In this document: positions 9,414-21,222 of the stretch, piece by piece
How positions within the stretch are numbered: position 1 is the stretch's first letter
Layout of the letters: each line of letters begins with the position of its first letter
Assembly (NCBI RefSeq): GCF_003672135.1
Contig: NC_039515.1
Location: 10,788,001-10,852,000 of the forward strand
DNA length: 64,000 bases
Source of the DNA: Ooceraea biroi
Taxonomy: Eukaryota; Arthropoda; Insecta; Hymenoptera; Formicidae
Reading direction: 5' to 3'
Made by a program: the position numbers and the translations under genes
The notes under the pieces: generated by a model
Seen by the model: only the letters and a program-made list of their open reading frames with translations
What the model was told of the DNA's origin: nothing
Database searches by the model: none

Positions 9414-12400
9414 CCAGTCGTGCACCAATTAATCCCACTGCTAAGCCGCGTCATACGAAAACTTCATTCCACACGCATTTCTTCGCGAGGTATTTAATAT
9501 AAATACACGGGGCTAGTAATTACGTATGCTTTACGGGGACTTAAATTGTGAAGCCGCGGAAAGATGCAGACGGTGTCGCGTTTCGCGTAAATCCGTAATT
9601 TATACCGGCGAGAGTTAATTTATTACCGGAATCCGTGCCGTGGAAATTAATTCGTTGGCGGAACCGTCGGTTCGGTGCACGTTACCGAATATTTCCTTAA
9701 AATCTCCTCCGGTTTTCTAGCGACAGCTGCGGGGACAATCAAACGGCAGCGGCTGGCAACGTTCCTCGCTGGAACCAGTTCAAATGCCGAACGGGGGATG
9801 CAGATGGGCTTTTGTATTACAATACAATTCAGCATTCCGATCGGTCGGCGCGGCGGTGCGGTCGACGGTGCGTGCCGCGTTAAATGCAGTTTTGTTGGTA
9901 GTTACGTCAGCAGCGCGTTTACGCGACGCGACGTAACAATGCGCGCCAGTCGATGCATTGTCTCGCGGTAATTAAGATCACCCCCGCGCGCGCACGGACG
10001 TTCCCCGATTCTCATCGTCGGTTCCAAGTTAGTTCGCTGAGAGAACGAGCACACGAGCGGACTTAATCTCCAACTTTGCCGAACTGCGCCGCGCCGTCCT
10101 CTTTCGGACGTCCTCGTCCTCATCGTCGTCCTCATCCGACGTGGCGACGTGTTCGCCGACGCATTGTCAAAATTATGCGACATCCCGCACTTCGCCTTCG
10201 GGGATGTTCCCGTCCCGGCGACATACGACGTGTGGGCACGTGCACACGGTACGTACACGGAAAAGGGATGGAAATGGGCGGCACGTCACGCTGAGCTCGT
10301 GCGTCGTCATGGTAACGCATCCTCCGTTGGTTGACCTTGAGTGGGATAGGGTGAGGGTCTCGGGAAGGGTGAGAAGGACACGAGGAAATAAGAGGGACAA
10401 GCGAACGAACGAGTCGGCGAAGAGAAGAAGAAAAGCGAGAGAAGAAAGGGAGGCTTTTCTCTCTTGTGGTCGCGCGATAAAAGTTTTTCCCTTCTCTCTC
10501 TCTCTTTTGATAAGCGCCGTAAAAAAATCGAGAGGCATAAAGTTAAAAGAGCCAATTTTATGAACCGTAAAGGGATTTCGTTTGCCTGTTTATTGAATAA
10601 ATCAACCAAATGCACGAGCTCGTGCGCGCGTTCGGGCAGCAGATGAAGCGCGTTAATTAGGCCGACCAGCTTCCGCTGCGCGCAGCTCATTGTCTTTAAC
10701 GTGGTTAAGCAGTCCTGAATGCGGAATGTTGAATGCGAAATACGGCAGGTCGATATTCGGCATAGAAAGGGATTTATTTCGCTTCGCCTGTTCTCACATT
10801 CAGCGACGGGCAGGTGTCTACTGCTGTGAATATTGTTTGCGCAATGCCGAGCACGATAATCTAGCCGGCGGTAGGGTCTACCGTTTTGGCCCCGGATATC
10901 CGCGCGACAGTGAGTGATTCTCAAGTGATTCCGCTCGCACGGCGCGCGACGGCGTAGGAGCGTGCAGTAATGGCAGTCGCACGATGACATTTTGCGCTAA
11001 ATGCCTCCTTGAGTGAACCCTTGAATTTTGAGCGGGTGTAACGATCGGTCTATTTGCAATTCCGGCCCGCCTCCCGTGGAAGAAAATCGCTTACAAACGC
11101 GCCGGGCGGAGAATATAATTAAGCGATGCATATTCATACAGAGCCGTACGACCGTAAAAGTCACATTTGCTTCTACGTCACGTAGAAAACAGGATCCCCC
11201 ATGCAACTGCGGGTTCTGACAGGATCCCGGATTACGCGTTACAACAGCGTGCTGAGCGTCTTCCTGTCTTCGGGATGCCGGAGGCAACGATCCTCCAGAT
11301 GTGTACAATTCGATACCGAGTTAATTCAGCGTTAACGCTTACGACAGACGTTCCGCGCAGACGTTCCCGCGTCCCGGAACGGTTGCACAATTAAATCCGG
11401 ATTTCTGACAAACGTGTCGTTGACGGAAGGAATTTACACAAACGTGCTCTCTGGAAAGTACGCTTCAACAGGTTGTTGATTCGCCGCCTCCATTTTTGGC
11501 GCTTTAAATCATCGTGAAAGGACAGCGATATGAATATGAACATGGCGCAACAAATTTCACCGCGCGATATTCTATTTACGCGACTCATATCGCTGATGAG
11601 ATGCCGGATTCATTCACGAGAGTCGCGCATTACGTATTTTTCCACGCGCTGTTTGCAGTGCTCATTGAAATCTTCATTGATGTAGGCGCACAAACAGCTA
11701 CATAAAGCTTTGTATTAGAGGAAAGGCGCCGACGTAGACCTTCTAAAGAGACATATCCCTATTTCTCAGGAAGTAAATGTTACACTTTATTAAAACTAAT
11801 ATATAAACGCGATCTATTTAGTTAGTTAACGTATTAAGAACTCATAGTTTCTATGTTTCTTGTTTGTTTTTATGCTAAATGAGCTTATATCGAGTCCTTG
11901 AAGTTCAAAAGTTTTTTTCCTATAAAATTTCTTTGACAAATTACGTTGTTTAAACAACAGTAATTATCTTTTTTTTATAATATCAAGTTCTTCTACATGC
12001 TTGTAACTTTCTCAGAAAATATTTTATTTTTATTTTTATCTTTATTACTTTTTTTTACTGTACGATTTCAAAATTTAGAATTTTAATTTGAGAGTTTGCC
12101 ATGCTCCGACATACTCTATGCGATACGTGCGCCACTCTGCAATCAACATAACTTAATTTCGATTCTTGACGAAATACATGATGTTTGACATGAATTTTTA
12201 TTTTTGTTATTGCATATGTATTTTGTATATTATTACATAAATATACTGTTATAAATACTAGTGAAATATTAAATTTTTAATAAATTTATATTATATAACC
12301 GTTTAATGTGTCACTTGGATTTATTCAAATATATTATCATATTTCTAACATGTTTCATAATTTTTAATAGATATGCCCAATTTCTCAAAGCTCAGTTTTC

Positions 12401-12579
12401 GTGTGTCTTAGAAAAACGTTATTTTCTTAAAAACTAGAAACTATTATAAAAAATATAATACCATCTAACAGAAGGTAGTCTCTAGTATACATGTGCAAAT
12501 TTTTATTTTGAGCTTTACGTTAAGAGATAATCTCCAAAAACAAAATTGTATATTGGTATTGGCGTCTTTCCTCTACCTG
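9414..12579. other. Interval with a GC-rich core (about 9,900-11,300), no protein recognised
   Basis: The 9,900-11,300 segment is rich in CG dinucleotides relative to the AT-rich surroundings and has overlapping long open frames on both strands (for example 10307-10990). Their composition is Arg/Ser-biased and I recognise no domain. It could be a promoter or non-coding first exon of a gene lying elsewhere. Positions about 11,700-12,580 are AT-rich and featureless to me. Confidence 0.35.
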
Positions 12580-12793
12580 CACTGAGAAAAATATCTAATC
12601 GAATAATCAATTACATAGTAATAACAAACGGATATATCCGATTAAATTGTATTAAAACAAAGAAGATGATCGGACATATCCGATGAAGGTAATCGGATAT
12701 AATCCATAATTTAATCGGTTTAATCATTTAAATAAAACTTTACAATCGGAAATAATATTTAATCGGTTTATCCGATGGAAATTTTTCTCAGTG
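12580..12793. mobile_element. CACTGAGAAAAAT-type MITE, copy 1
   Basis: The terminal inverted repeats read CACTGAGAAAAAT at the left and ATTTTTCTCAGTG at the right. The interior is built from repeated short palindromes of the type ATCGGATATATCCGAT. A second copy in opposite orientation lies at 19702-19868 with a shorter interior. TG flanks both ends here. There is no coding capacity. Confidence 0.75.
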
Positions 12794-13697
12794 TGATAAT
12801 TTAAGATTCACAAAACTGAAACACGCACGACCTGAGACGGGTTTCTAATGACAAAAGTAAAAGGTACAGTGAGAAATATAGAATTATTTTATTCATCAGA
12901 ATGTCCGATGTAAGCATCCGATTTGAATGTCGATATACCTGCGTACGAGACGGATCGAAGCGTGGTAATACTACGACTAAATACCGCAAAACTGTAACAG
13001 TGTATCGCGCAACTTTCGCACGCAATCAACTCACGGTATATCGCATCGGAAGCCGATTATTGTTTCGCCCAGCGACGCTGCGAAAACCTGCACTGGGCAT
13101 CTTAATTCCCTCGACGAAATATTTTCGCGAAAAATAACGGTGTATGTACATACACACGTATTCCCGTGCTTCTCCCACGCATACTACTTTTTAAAAAAAT
13201 GTAGATTTCCCGTTTTTAACGTGACGTTTCTGCGACACGTCGATGTGTGTGACGCGGTCGGGATTTTATACGAATAAAACGTGGCTGTAACAAAATGAGT
13301 AAAATGGAGCAAAAGCAAAAGAATATACTCGCGCTGTAAAGTTTTGCGCCTCGTGGCGCGCAGACCGAGCATCAAAGAGCATACCCGGAAATAGAATCGA
13401 ATTTTTGAAATCACGAAACAGTGCTTGCGCAAGGGAGGCCTGCGCTCCGCTTCTCTCTCTCTCTCTTTTGATGATTTGAAACGGAAATAATAGACAGCTG
13501 AATCAACAACCTGTTGGAACGTACTTTGCAAGCGCGTAAAAAAGACTTCCACCAAGAACGGAACCTTTCATTCACCATGGCCACCACGTGTGCCCACAAC
13601 GCTCCGGTTCCGGGTACACAACTCGCGAAAATAACTGTACAAAATTGATGCGATGTCTGCAGCGAGAGTGAAGGAGAGTAGTGTCTGTGTATATGTA

Positions 13698-14995
13698 TTG
13701 GGTTGGCCAAAAAGTAATTGCGTTTTTTTCCAATAGATGGACATACATGTCTTGAAATGTAACTAACTTCATTCTAAACCGCAAATTCATTATGTAGGTT
13801 AACAACTCACAGTTCAAGCTTGTTTTACAAAAAGAAAGTACACGATTTCGTTAACAATTGTTTCTTTGCCGTCGATTTCAAAATGGAAAATCAAAAAGAA
13901 CATTTTCCTCATATTTTCTTTTATTACTTCCGAAAAGGGAAAAACGCTGTGCAAGCTCATAAAAAGTTACGTCATGTATATGGCGAAGATGCTTTAAAAC
14001 TGCGGCAGTGTCAAAATTGGTTTACTAAATTTCGATCTGCAGATTTTAATGTGAAAGATGCACCACGCTCAGGAAGGCCAATCGAAATTAATGATGACAA
14101 AATAAAGGCACTGATCGATTCCAATCGGCGTTTAACGACACGAGAGATTGCTGAGAATCTTAACATATCGAAATCGAGTGTTGAAAACCATTTAAAACGA
14201 CTTGGATACATTAGTAAGCTCGATATTTCGGTACCACATGAGCTCAACGAAATTCATCTCACTAAGCGCATTGACATCTGCGATTCTCTTTTGAAACGTG
14301 AGGAAAATGATCCATTTTTGAAACGTATGTAACAGGCGACGAAAAATGGATCGTCTACAACAACGTCAAACGAAAAAGATCGTGGAGCAAGCGTGATGAA
14401 CCTGCTCAAAGCACTTGAAAAGCAGATATTCACCAAAGAAAGATTATGCTGTCAGTTTGGTGGGACTTTAAAGGTATTGTGTATTTCGAGCTGCTTGCAA
14501 GGAATCAAACCATTAATTCAGACGTATACTGTCGTCAACTGGATAAATTAAATGATGCCATCAAACAGAAACGTCGAGAATTGGTGAATCGCAAAGGTGT
14601 TGTGTTTCACCATGATAACGCTAGACCACGTACAAGTTTGGTCACTCGTGAAAAATTGTTGCAGCTTGGATGGGATGTGTTACCATGATGTCACCACATC
14701 CACCATATTCGCCAGACCTGGCACCATCAGATTACCATTTGTTTCGTTCTTTGCAAAACGCCTTGAATGGCAAAACCTTTACTGCTGATGAGGATATGAA
14801 ATCGTTGTTGGAATTGTTTTTTGCTGAAAAAGATAAGAACTTTTTTGAGCGCGGAATCATGAAGTTGCCTGAAAAATGGCAAAAGATAATCAAACAAAAT
14901 GGACAATATATTGTTTAATAAAGTTTTTGTTTCCCATGAAAAATTCGCCTTTTATTTATATAAAAAAAAACGCAATTACTTTTTGGCCAACCCAA
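13698..14995 (+). mobile_element. Mariner transposon, copy 1
   Basis: This 1298-bp element has about 30-bp terminal inverted repeats beginning TTGGGTTGGCCAAAAAGTAA and is flanked by TA on both sides (13696-13697 and 14996-14997), the mariner target. It encloses a broken transposase gene. A second copy of the same family, inverted, lies at 33751-35049. Confidence 0.95.
13883..14918 (+). pseudogene. Mariner transposase, broken
   Basis: The ATG at 13883 opens an N-terminal paired-like helix-turn-helix region (including TTREIAENLNISKSSV) followed by a DDE catalytic core. The catalytic motifs are GDEKW near 14334, HDNARP near 14611 and SPDLAPSDYH near 14710, which suggests a DD34D mariner enzyme that would cut and paste its own DNA. 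Three lesions break it: a 1-nt deletion near 14329 relative to copy 2, an in-frame TGA near 14416, and an 11-bp-type insertion near 14687 that shifts the frame just before the third aspartate motif. Intact length would be close to 341 residues, normal for mariner. It cannot make an active enzyme. Confidence 0.92.
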
Positions 14996-14997
14996 TA

Positions 14998-17660
14998 GTA
15001 GTACGTGGGTCCTATATACGCGAAATTCTTGAGACTGCGATCGTTACGCGAAGGAGCGGCACTCGGATGGATGAATTGCAAATGACTCGTGTGCGCGAAT
15101 AATCTGCAAATAAATCAAGACGCAGTGAACGGAGTGAAGAGATGAACAGATGAGAAAGCCCGCGTGGCAGGATTTAATTATCACGTTTAAACTTTCGCAA
15201 TTTGTTAATAACACATATGTAACGATCCAGAGTATACTAGATCTGCAAAAAGTATAAGAAAAAGTTAACAATACTGTACAATACGTTGAAGATGATCCCT
15301 AGTATACATGTTTTGTATTGTCATCATTTTTTTATATTTATATTTATATATTTTTTATATTTATATACGCTGCATGCATTTATTGCTGACTGCGAGTGAA
15401 TTTGTTAAACGAGCAATAACGTTTAAATATGAAACTATTCGGTTCTTAATCGTAGTTTATACCGCTCGTAAAAACACTCTCCCACCCGCGGGTATCCCCC
15501 GACCATGACGTTATCTCTCGCGTCCCATGACAAATGATATTTCCCATGAGGAGGAGGGAAAGGGGCACGGAAATTTTGAGTACGCGTTTCCGCGAGTTCA
15601 TCTGCAAAGCCCGGAGAGATTAGTCTTGAATTAAAGCCAACTTGAAATTAATAGTCCGTTCGTCGGAAAAACAACCCCAAGGGCGTTTCATAAACTATTA
15701 CCATACGCCTGATGGACGCATGGACTATTACTCTTCAAAATGGACTCCCCGCACTCGTCCGATTGCACAAACTTGCGTAGAATTCCCGAGTCATGGTTTA
15801 TGTTTAGACTCGCGAAGAAGGAAGATTCGAGACGATGCGCCTAGTATTCGGCTTGAAATATTTCCGCACTTGCTTCTGTACAGGCGTGACGTGTAAATGG
15901 CATTCTCTGCCTTTTAAATGGACGCCAGCGGAATCAGTCGTTTTCTCGTCAGTCGTTAATTCAATTTCTGAATTCCATGATAGTGATACTGGATGGTGTA
16001 ATCGAAGAACTTAACTCTACTCGTGTGCATGTGCGTTTGTGTGCGTGTATATATTTTATAATACGTATACTATGGCATCTGTCGACGTTAAAATCACGTT
16101 AGTAGAGTTCCGGAGTTTAAATATGCGAGCTTCCGCCACTCGGCGTTAAACGGCGAGAATAGCAAAAGTTAAGCAGGAATTAAATGCTGGAATTATTATA
16201 ATTCTTCGTATCGCCGTCGTCCAGGGTTTCACCTAGGTTTTAATGTCGCAATAGTTTTTAATGCTCAGCTGTTTGACGTGACGCGAAAGTCAAATGAAAC
16301 GTTACAGAAATTTGACGCTTGCCCCGCACTAGATACACGGTGGTGCACCGGGCATTACATCGCGTCGCATTCAACCCGCACCGGCGGAAAATCGTAACGT
16401 CGACAATGAGGGTGAGTTACATGACGGACATAGCGAGACCCGGATCCTTTTGTAAGTCAGTATTATAGCGAAGTAGTTTTAAACTAAGTTATATTATCGG
16501 GCTGCGGAAACGCGCGGCTGCGATGCGGGGACGTTGCTTTTTCAGGCTCACTCCAATGTTAATGCATTCGAAACCACCGGATCCTGCCTTTCCGCGGCGG
16601 AACGAGGACATCGCGCTGCAAGTCGCGCGCGAATATGTATATACATGTACGTGTGTGTCTGTGTGTATGTATATTACACATGCATATACATATAACACCG
16701 CAGTGAAGGTCAAAGGTTAAAAGGAACTCCTGACAAAGGGCATGGAATTGGCTCTGTTTTGTATGACCGCGAGTCGAATTTCGAATGTGCACCAATTAAG
16801 CGTCCAACAAGGGGAGATATTCGATTAAAAACGCACGGCCGGATGTTAATTGTTTAGATTGGAGCCGAATGGTGATCGAACGTCATATCAATTTCGTGTC
16901 AAGAACGCCGTGCCACGTTAATCTCGGTACTATTTCAAGAGACAGACTAGTTTTCACACAGATTAGCTTCAAGTGCGCGAGCCTCTCAATAGCGACGTGC
17001 GTGTTCTATCGTATTATATTTCATATAAAATCTTGTTTACAGAGGAAAAGTTTCGGTTGAAATATATATAAATTCATCGTGCGTTCGAATAATTAAAGAT
17101 TGAAAATATGACACTTTACGTACGTCGAGTCTCAGCGCGATGAATGAAAGTTGCATTTCCCGGTTAATTCCAAATAATTGCTCTTCATACAATTTGCTAC
17201 GTCTCGCTTGGGAGTTGAGTTACAAAAGTGTACGATGTTAAACATCGGAAAAGTGTAATGAACGGCGATCTCTTGCGACGCGCTCTGTATGAAGGCAAAA
17301 ACTTTTAATACATTAAAACTTTATTACAGCCAGGGGTGGCTGATAGAAATCGGCTGCTACCGATAGCCTAAAGCAGTTATCCCCGAATTGAAGATATTTC
17401 CTGCATTAAGTGCTTCTCTCTGGACTATATATTGTCTAAAATGTCATGAAAGAGATTGATCGAGGCCAGACTTCTCGCAAACGTAGGTACAAGCATTGAT
17501 ACTAACTACTCCGGAAGTGATTCACCAGAGAATTACGATGTATACGGTCGGGATATTAATAGAAACTTTGTGATGAAACATCTAAATGCGATACTAGAGA
17601 GTACTATTAATCTCTTTTAAGCAACGCCCGCTTAATTTATCATTCCACGCTTCGTTCTAT
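14998..17660. other. Unannotated interval
   Basis: Short open frames only, none with a recognised domain. There are minor GT/TA-rich stretches (about 16,020-16,060 and 16,640-16,700). No gene or clear repeat is called. Confidence 0.4.
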
Positions 17661-18515
17661 CCTGCACCCACAGAAAAGATTTCTGGACTTAACGCTATTA
17701 CTCTTTAATCTATCATAAAATAAGATCGCTATAGCGACAATCATATTTATTATTGAAAAGAAGCATATTTTAATCTTCAATAGAAAATTCGAAAATCTAC
17801 AATTAAATAATCTTGTTGCTATCTCATTCATTTTCTCAGAAGGATTTACATACAAATTTCTAGCAAGTTCAAAATATTCTTGATTTCACAATATTGTCAG
17901 ATCTGAAAGACATCTTATTCTATTCTTCTAAGAGAATTTGTAGAATCTGCACAAAACGGCCAATATTTATGTGTTGCAATCGAAAATCGGGAAAGTGTTT
18001 CTGTTATTTACAATGAATAAGTGCAATACTCTACAAGAAATATTAAAAGATATGGAAATGTCTTATCTCGAATCTTATTTCTCAAGTATATTGTATATAC
18101 TTACTTACATTTCCATATCTTTTAATATTTCTTGCATTGTAAATAACAGAAACACTTTCCCGATTTTCGATTGCAACACATAAATATTGGCCGTTTTATC
18201 GGAATAAAGGACGCGGAAGCGCCGAGTCGACGAGCGACTGTGAGAAAATGATGCGTCGACATGGACAAAGCCTACTATAAAGTGGCGCTAATATCAAATT
18301 ATTCTACATACAAGGATATATAAGCATAAATTTGTACATGTTACTCTTGTCTCAAGACAGTAAGACAATCTTTTTTAATTCGAGAGAGAAGAATAGAAAT
18401 TACTGATTTAAATTAAAAATTGTTTTATTTTCATATTTTTTATACTTGTAATACGACTAAATTAGTCAAGAATATTTTTCGTCTTGTTATCAGAAATCCT
18501 TTCTGAGGGTGTGAT
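17661..18515. mobile_element. Nested-palindrome transposon, copy 1
   Basis: The outer ends are inverted (CACCCACAGAAAAGATTTCTG against CACCCTCAGAAAGGATTTCTG). In the middle, about 17,950-18,200 is a second, longer palindrome: GGCCAATATTTATGTGTTGC on the left is mirrored near 18,170-18,195. A second copy with the same structure lies at 50262-51121. No transposase is encoded. Target duplications are not clear, so family is left open. Confidence 0.75.
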
Positions 18516-19701
18516 CCCTGCAAACAAGGACAATTGTTGCCGCAAGATAACATTTTTACTTTCCGTAAGAGATATCTTTACACGCATCGCCATTCCTGTG
18601 GATATCCTTATCGTAATACAGAGATTACCATGATTACGATTACGATCGTACGGAGCGCTGCGTGCTCCAAAACAGACCATATCATCCAGTTTTACATGCT
18701 CGCACGTGCAATAAAACGTGCCAGTCGATCGCGGAGCAAGTAAATCGAGTACTTCCGCGGGCGATAGAAGAGGAATGAGGGAGGCGGCGTAAAACCGGCA
18801 AACGTAACGCACGCGTGTCGCAGGGATGCTCGCGATAAGGTGGGCGATAAAACGATCTCACGGGCGCGTAAAAAATGGGCAGAGCGAAGGGATCGCACGA
18901 CCCTTCCGAAAAAGTACGAATACGGGTAACGTGCGGCGTTGTATTTACCATTTCTGCGCCATCGCACCGCGGATCGGACGCTCCAGGTGCGCCGCTCTCA
19001 CATTGTCGGCATCGTCCTCGGCCGGCGCCCTCGGTCGAGCGGGGGAACGCGCGAAGGGAAAAGAAATGCGAATGTCGATCGATTTTAATTTCCGATCTTC
19101 GAGGAGCGGCGCGCGATCGGTGCGCGCGACCGGTAGATCGCCGATAGATCGCGATACGGCGCCGAGAGAAGTGCGAGGGCTTCGTGGATTCTCTCGCGCG
19201 CGTGGATTGCTCTCTGGAGTCTCGGCGGACACCGCGAGCGACGGCACGGCGAGAGCGCTGCACGAGATGCGCACACGCGTGAGGCGCGGGACCGACTGGC
19301 TCGGCTCGCCCGCCGCGATCTCCGGCCCCTGCGTCAGCGCCACCTGCCCCGCACGGATGCTGCCCCTGCAGTCGTCCGCCCGCATCGTCGTTCATCTGTC
19401 ATTGCGCTTCGCGCGACACGCAGAGCGGGTTGCGTACGTGCGGGCGTGCATGCGTGCGCGAGGGCTGGCGATGCGAGTGAATGCGGAGGAGCTCTTTCTC
19501 GAATCCTCAAACGGATGAGGAGCCTCGGGCGAATTGCTCCGTATTGGGCATTAATTAAGCTCGGATCAGTTTTTTTTTTACAGTTTTTCCATCTGTGTGT
19601 AATAGAATTTGAGACGAGTAATTTATTATTGAGAAGCATAGTAGTGTACCTCGCGCCAAGTGCACGCGTGAAGCGACACACGAGCGGCGAAATCGATCCT
19701 A
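18516..19701. other. GC-rich, CpG-dense segment, possible promoter or first exon
   Basis: From about 18,700 to 19,520 base composition shifts sharply to GC with many CG dinucleotides. Long open frames occur on both strands (18826-19518 plus and 18682-19395 minus), as expected for GC-rich non-coding DNA. Neither has a recognisable domain. A CpG-island-like promoter is one reading; nothing in the sequence confirms it. Confidence 0.35.
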
Positions 19702-19868
19702 CACTGAGAAAAATTTCCATCGGATAAACCGATTAAATGATGGACATATCCGATTACCTTCATCGGATATGTCCGATCATCTTCTTTGTCTTACAATAAT
19801 ACAATTTAATCGGATATATCCGTTTGTTACTATGTAATTGATTATCCGATTAGATATTTTTTTCAGTG
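19702..19868. mobile_element. CACTGAGAAAAAT-type MITE, copy 2
   Basis: Begins CACTGAGAAAAAT, ends with the inverted match TTTTTTTCAGTG, and is flanked by TA on both sides. It is oriented opposite to copy 1 (12580-12793). It shares the ATTTCCATCGGATAAACCG and GGATATATCCG blocks but lacks about 50 bp of the interior. Confidence 0.75.
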
Positions 19869-19975
19869 TACATACATATATATATAAGGTTGATATATAG
19901 AGCTGATATATTGTATATATACTGGAGTTTGCACTGTAGACAATAATTTTACAATAATTTTTATGAAAAAATATA

Positions 19976-20173
19976 GGGAAAAGTTGCCGAATTTGGACCA
20001 CTACTGTAACTTGTTATCTGCTGAGAGTGCACTGAGAGTCATTAAAGACATGCCTGTTCACAGGTCAAATGCCAGAGGCGCGGAAAGCACTCTCAACGAT
20101 TCCTACAGTTGCTGCAGATAACAAGTTACAGTAGTCCAACCTAAGCGGTGGTCCAAATTCGGCAAATTTCCCC
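19976..20173. mobile_element. Inverted-repeat MITE
   Basis: The left end GGGAAAAGTTGCCGAATTTG is mirrored by the right end, whose reverse complement is GGGAAATTTGCCGAATTTGG. CTGTAACTTGTTATCTGC occurs in both arms. It is about 198 bp with no coding capacity. Exact ends and target are uncertain by a few bases. Confidence 0.65.
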
Positions 20174-20206
20174 TCTATGTATGTATGGTATGTATGTGTA
20201 TATATA

Positions 20207-20967
20207 CAGGGTGTCCCGGGTTTTAACCGACAAACCGCGGGAGCATATTCTACTAGTGGAAATAAGAAAAAATTCTTATATCGAGTTTGCTTAGAAATGC
20301 CTTATTACAAAGTTATAAACCAATATTGAAAAGAAATATGAGATAAGTAACAACGGAACATAGTGTAGAATTTGGAAGGTCGAGGATGTTTATGTTATGT
20401 GTATTCACATGTATTCATGTTCACTATGTTGAAACGATTCAGTATGATTGTTACTTTCACAACAGTAGCTGTTAGATTTCAATCGTCGTGTCAACTAGCA
20501 ATTACTATCAGAATGCCAAAAGTGTTTTCAAATGAGGAATACACCGATATTCATTTCGTGTACGGATTCTGTGACGGAAATGCACGAGCTGCCGTACGAG
20601 AGTATCAACGTAGATTTCCTAACAGGAGAGTACCAGATAGATTTAAAGCAACGAATTACTAATTCAATTACTGAGATGCAACAAAATTTTCAGGAATGTC
20701 GTACTGTAACAAATTCTGTACTGCGTCGATGTCTAGCTTGTATCGATGTGCAAGGACAACATTTTGAAATGCGTCATTAAATCATTGCGTAGATAATTTA
20801 TATTTTTGTGAAAAAATCCGTTGTTACTTATCTGATATTTCTTTTCAATATTGGTTTATAACTTTGTAATAAAGCATTTCTAAGCAAACTCGATATAAGA
20901 ATTTTTTCTTATTTCCACTAGTAGAATATGCTCCCGCAGTTTGTCGGTTAAAACCCGGGACACCCTG
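20207..20967 (+). mobile_element. Internally deleted DNA transposon, CAGGGTGTCCC termini
   Basis: Inverted repeats of about 140 bp begin CAGGGTGTCCCGGGTTTTAA and are flanked by TA (20205-20206 and 20968-20969). Between them are the two ends of a transposase gene with the middle missing. The element therefore looks like a deletion derivative of an autonomous insect transposon and would need transposase in trans. Confidence 0.85.
20513..20780 (+). pseudogene. DUF4817-type transposase remnant, N- and C-termini joined
   Basis: The ATG at 20513 opens a frame with YGFCDGNARAAVREYQRRFP, the helix-turn-helix motif of the DUF4817 family found at the start of many insect transposases. It stops at 20662. 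In another frame up to the stop at 20780 lies RRCLACIDVQGQHFE, which resembles the usual C-terminus of the same proteins. The catalytic core is absent and the two parts are out of frame, so no functional transposase is made. Family naming rests on motif memory; a Pfam search would settle it. Confidence 0.7.
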
Positions 20968-21016
20968 TATAATATATATACATATTCATTAAATATACAT
21001 GTACATATATATGTTC

Positions 21017-21222
21017 ATTAAAAAATTATTCTAACGTACAATAAAAATTCCAAAAATGTTGTCTCATAATCGAAGCCTCTCAACTCACTTTTCTACTGAT
21101 TATCCAAATATACATGCATATTTTTCTTTTTTATCGGTGGATAATAGGGTTGAGAGCACCTTTGATTACAAACAAAATTTTTGAAGTTTCCCCTGTAGAT
21201 TAGAATAATTTTTTTAATGAAA
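21017..21222. mobile_element. Hairpin MITE
   Basis: The ends TTCATTAAAAAATTATTCTA and its inverted counterpart near 21,203-21,222 pair, and the arms continue inward with AAAAATGTTGT / AAAAATTTTGT and CTCTCAAC blocks. About 206 bp, no coding capacity, family unknown. Confidence 0.55.

Noticed and set aside
10307..10990. A 227-codon minus-strand open frame
   Set aside because: GC-rich context, low-complexity Arg/Ser/Leu composition, no recognised domain and no clear splice partners.
18682..19518. Long overlapping open frames of about 230 codons on both strands
   Set aside because: The segment is GC-rich, where stop codons are rare. Both frames are Arg/Ala/Ser-biased with no domain.
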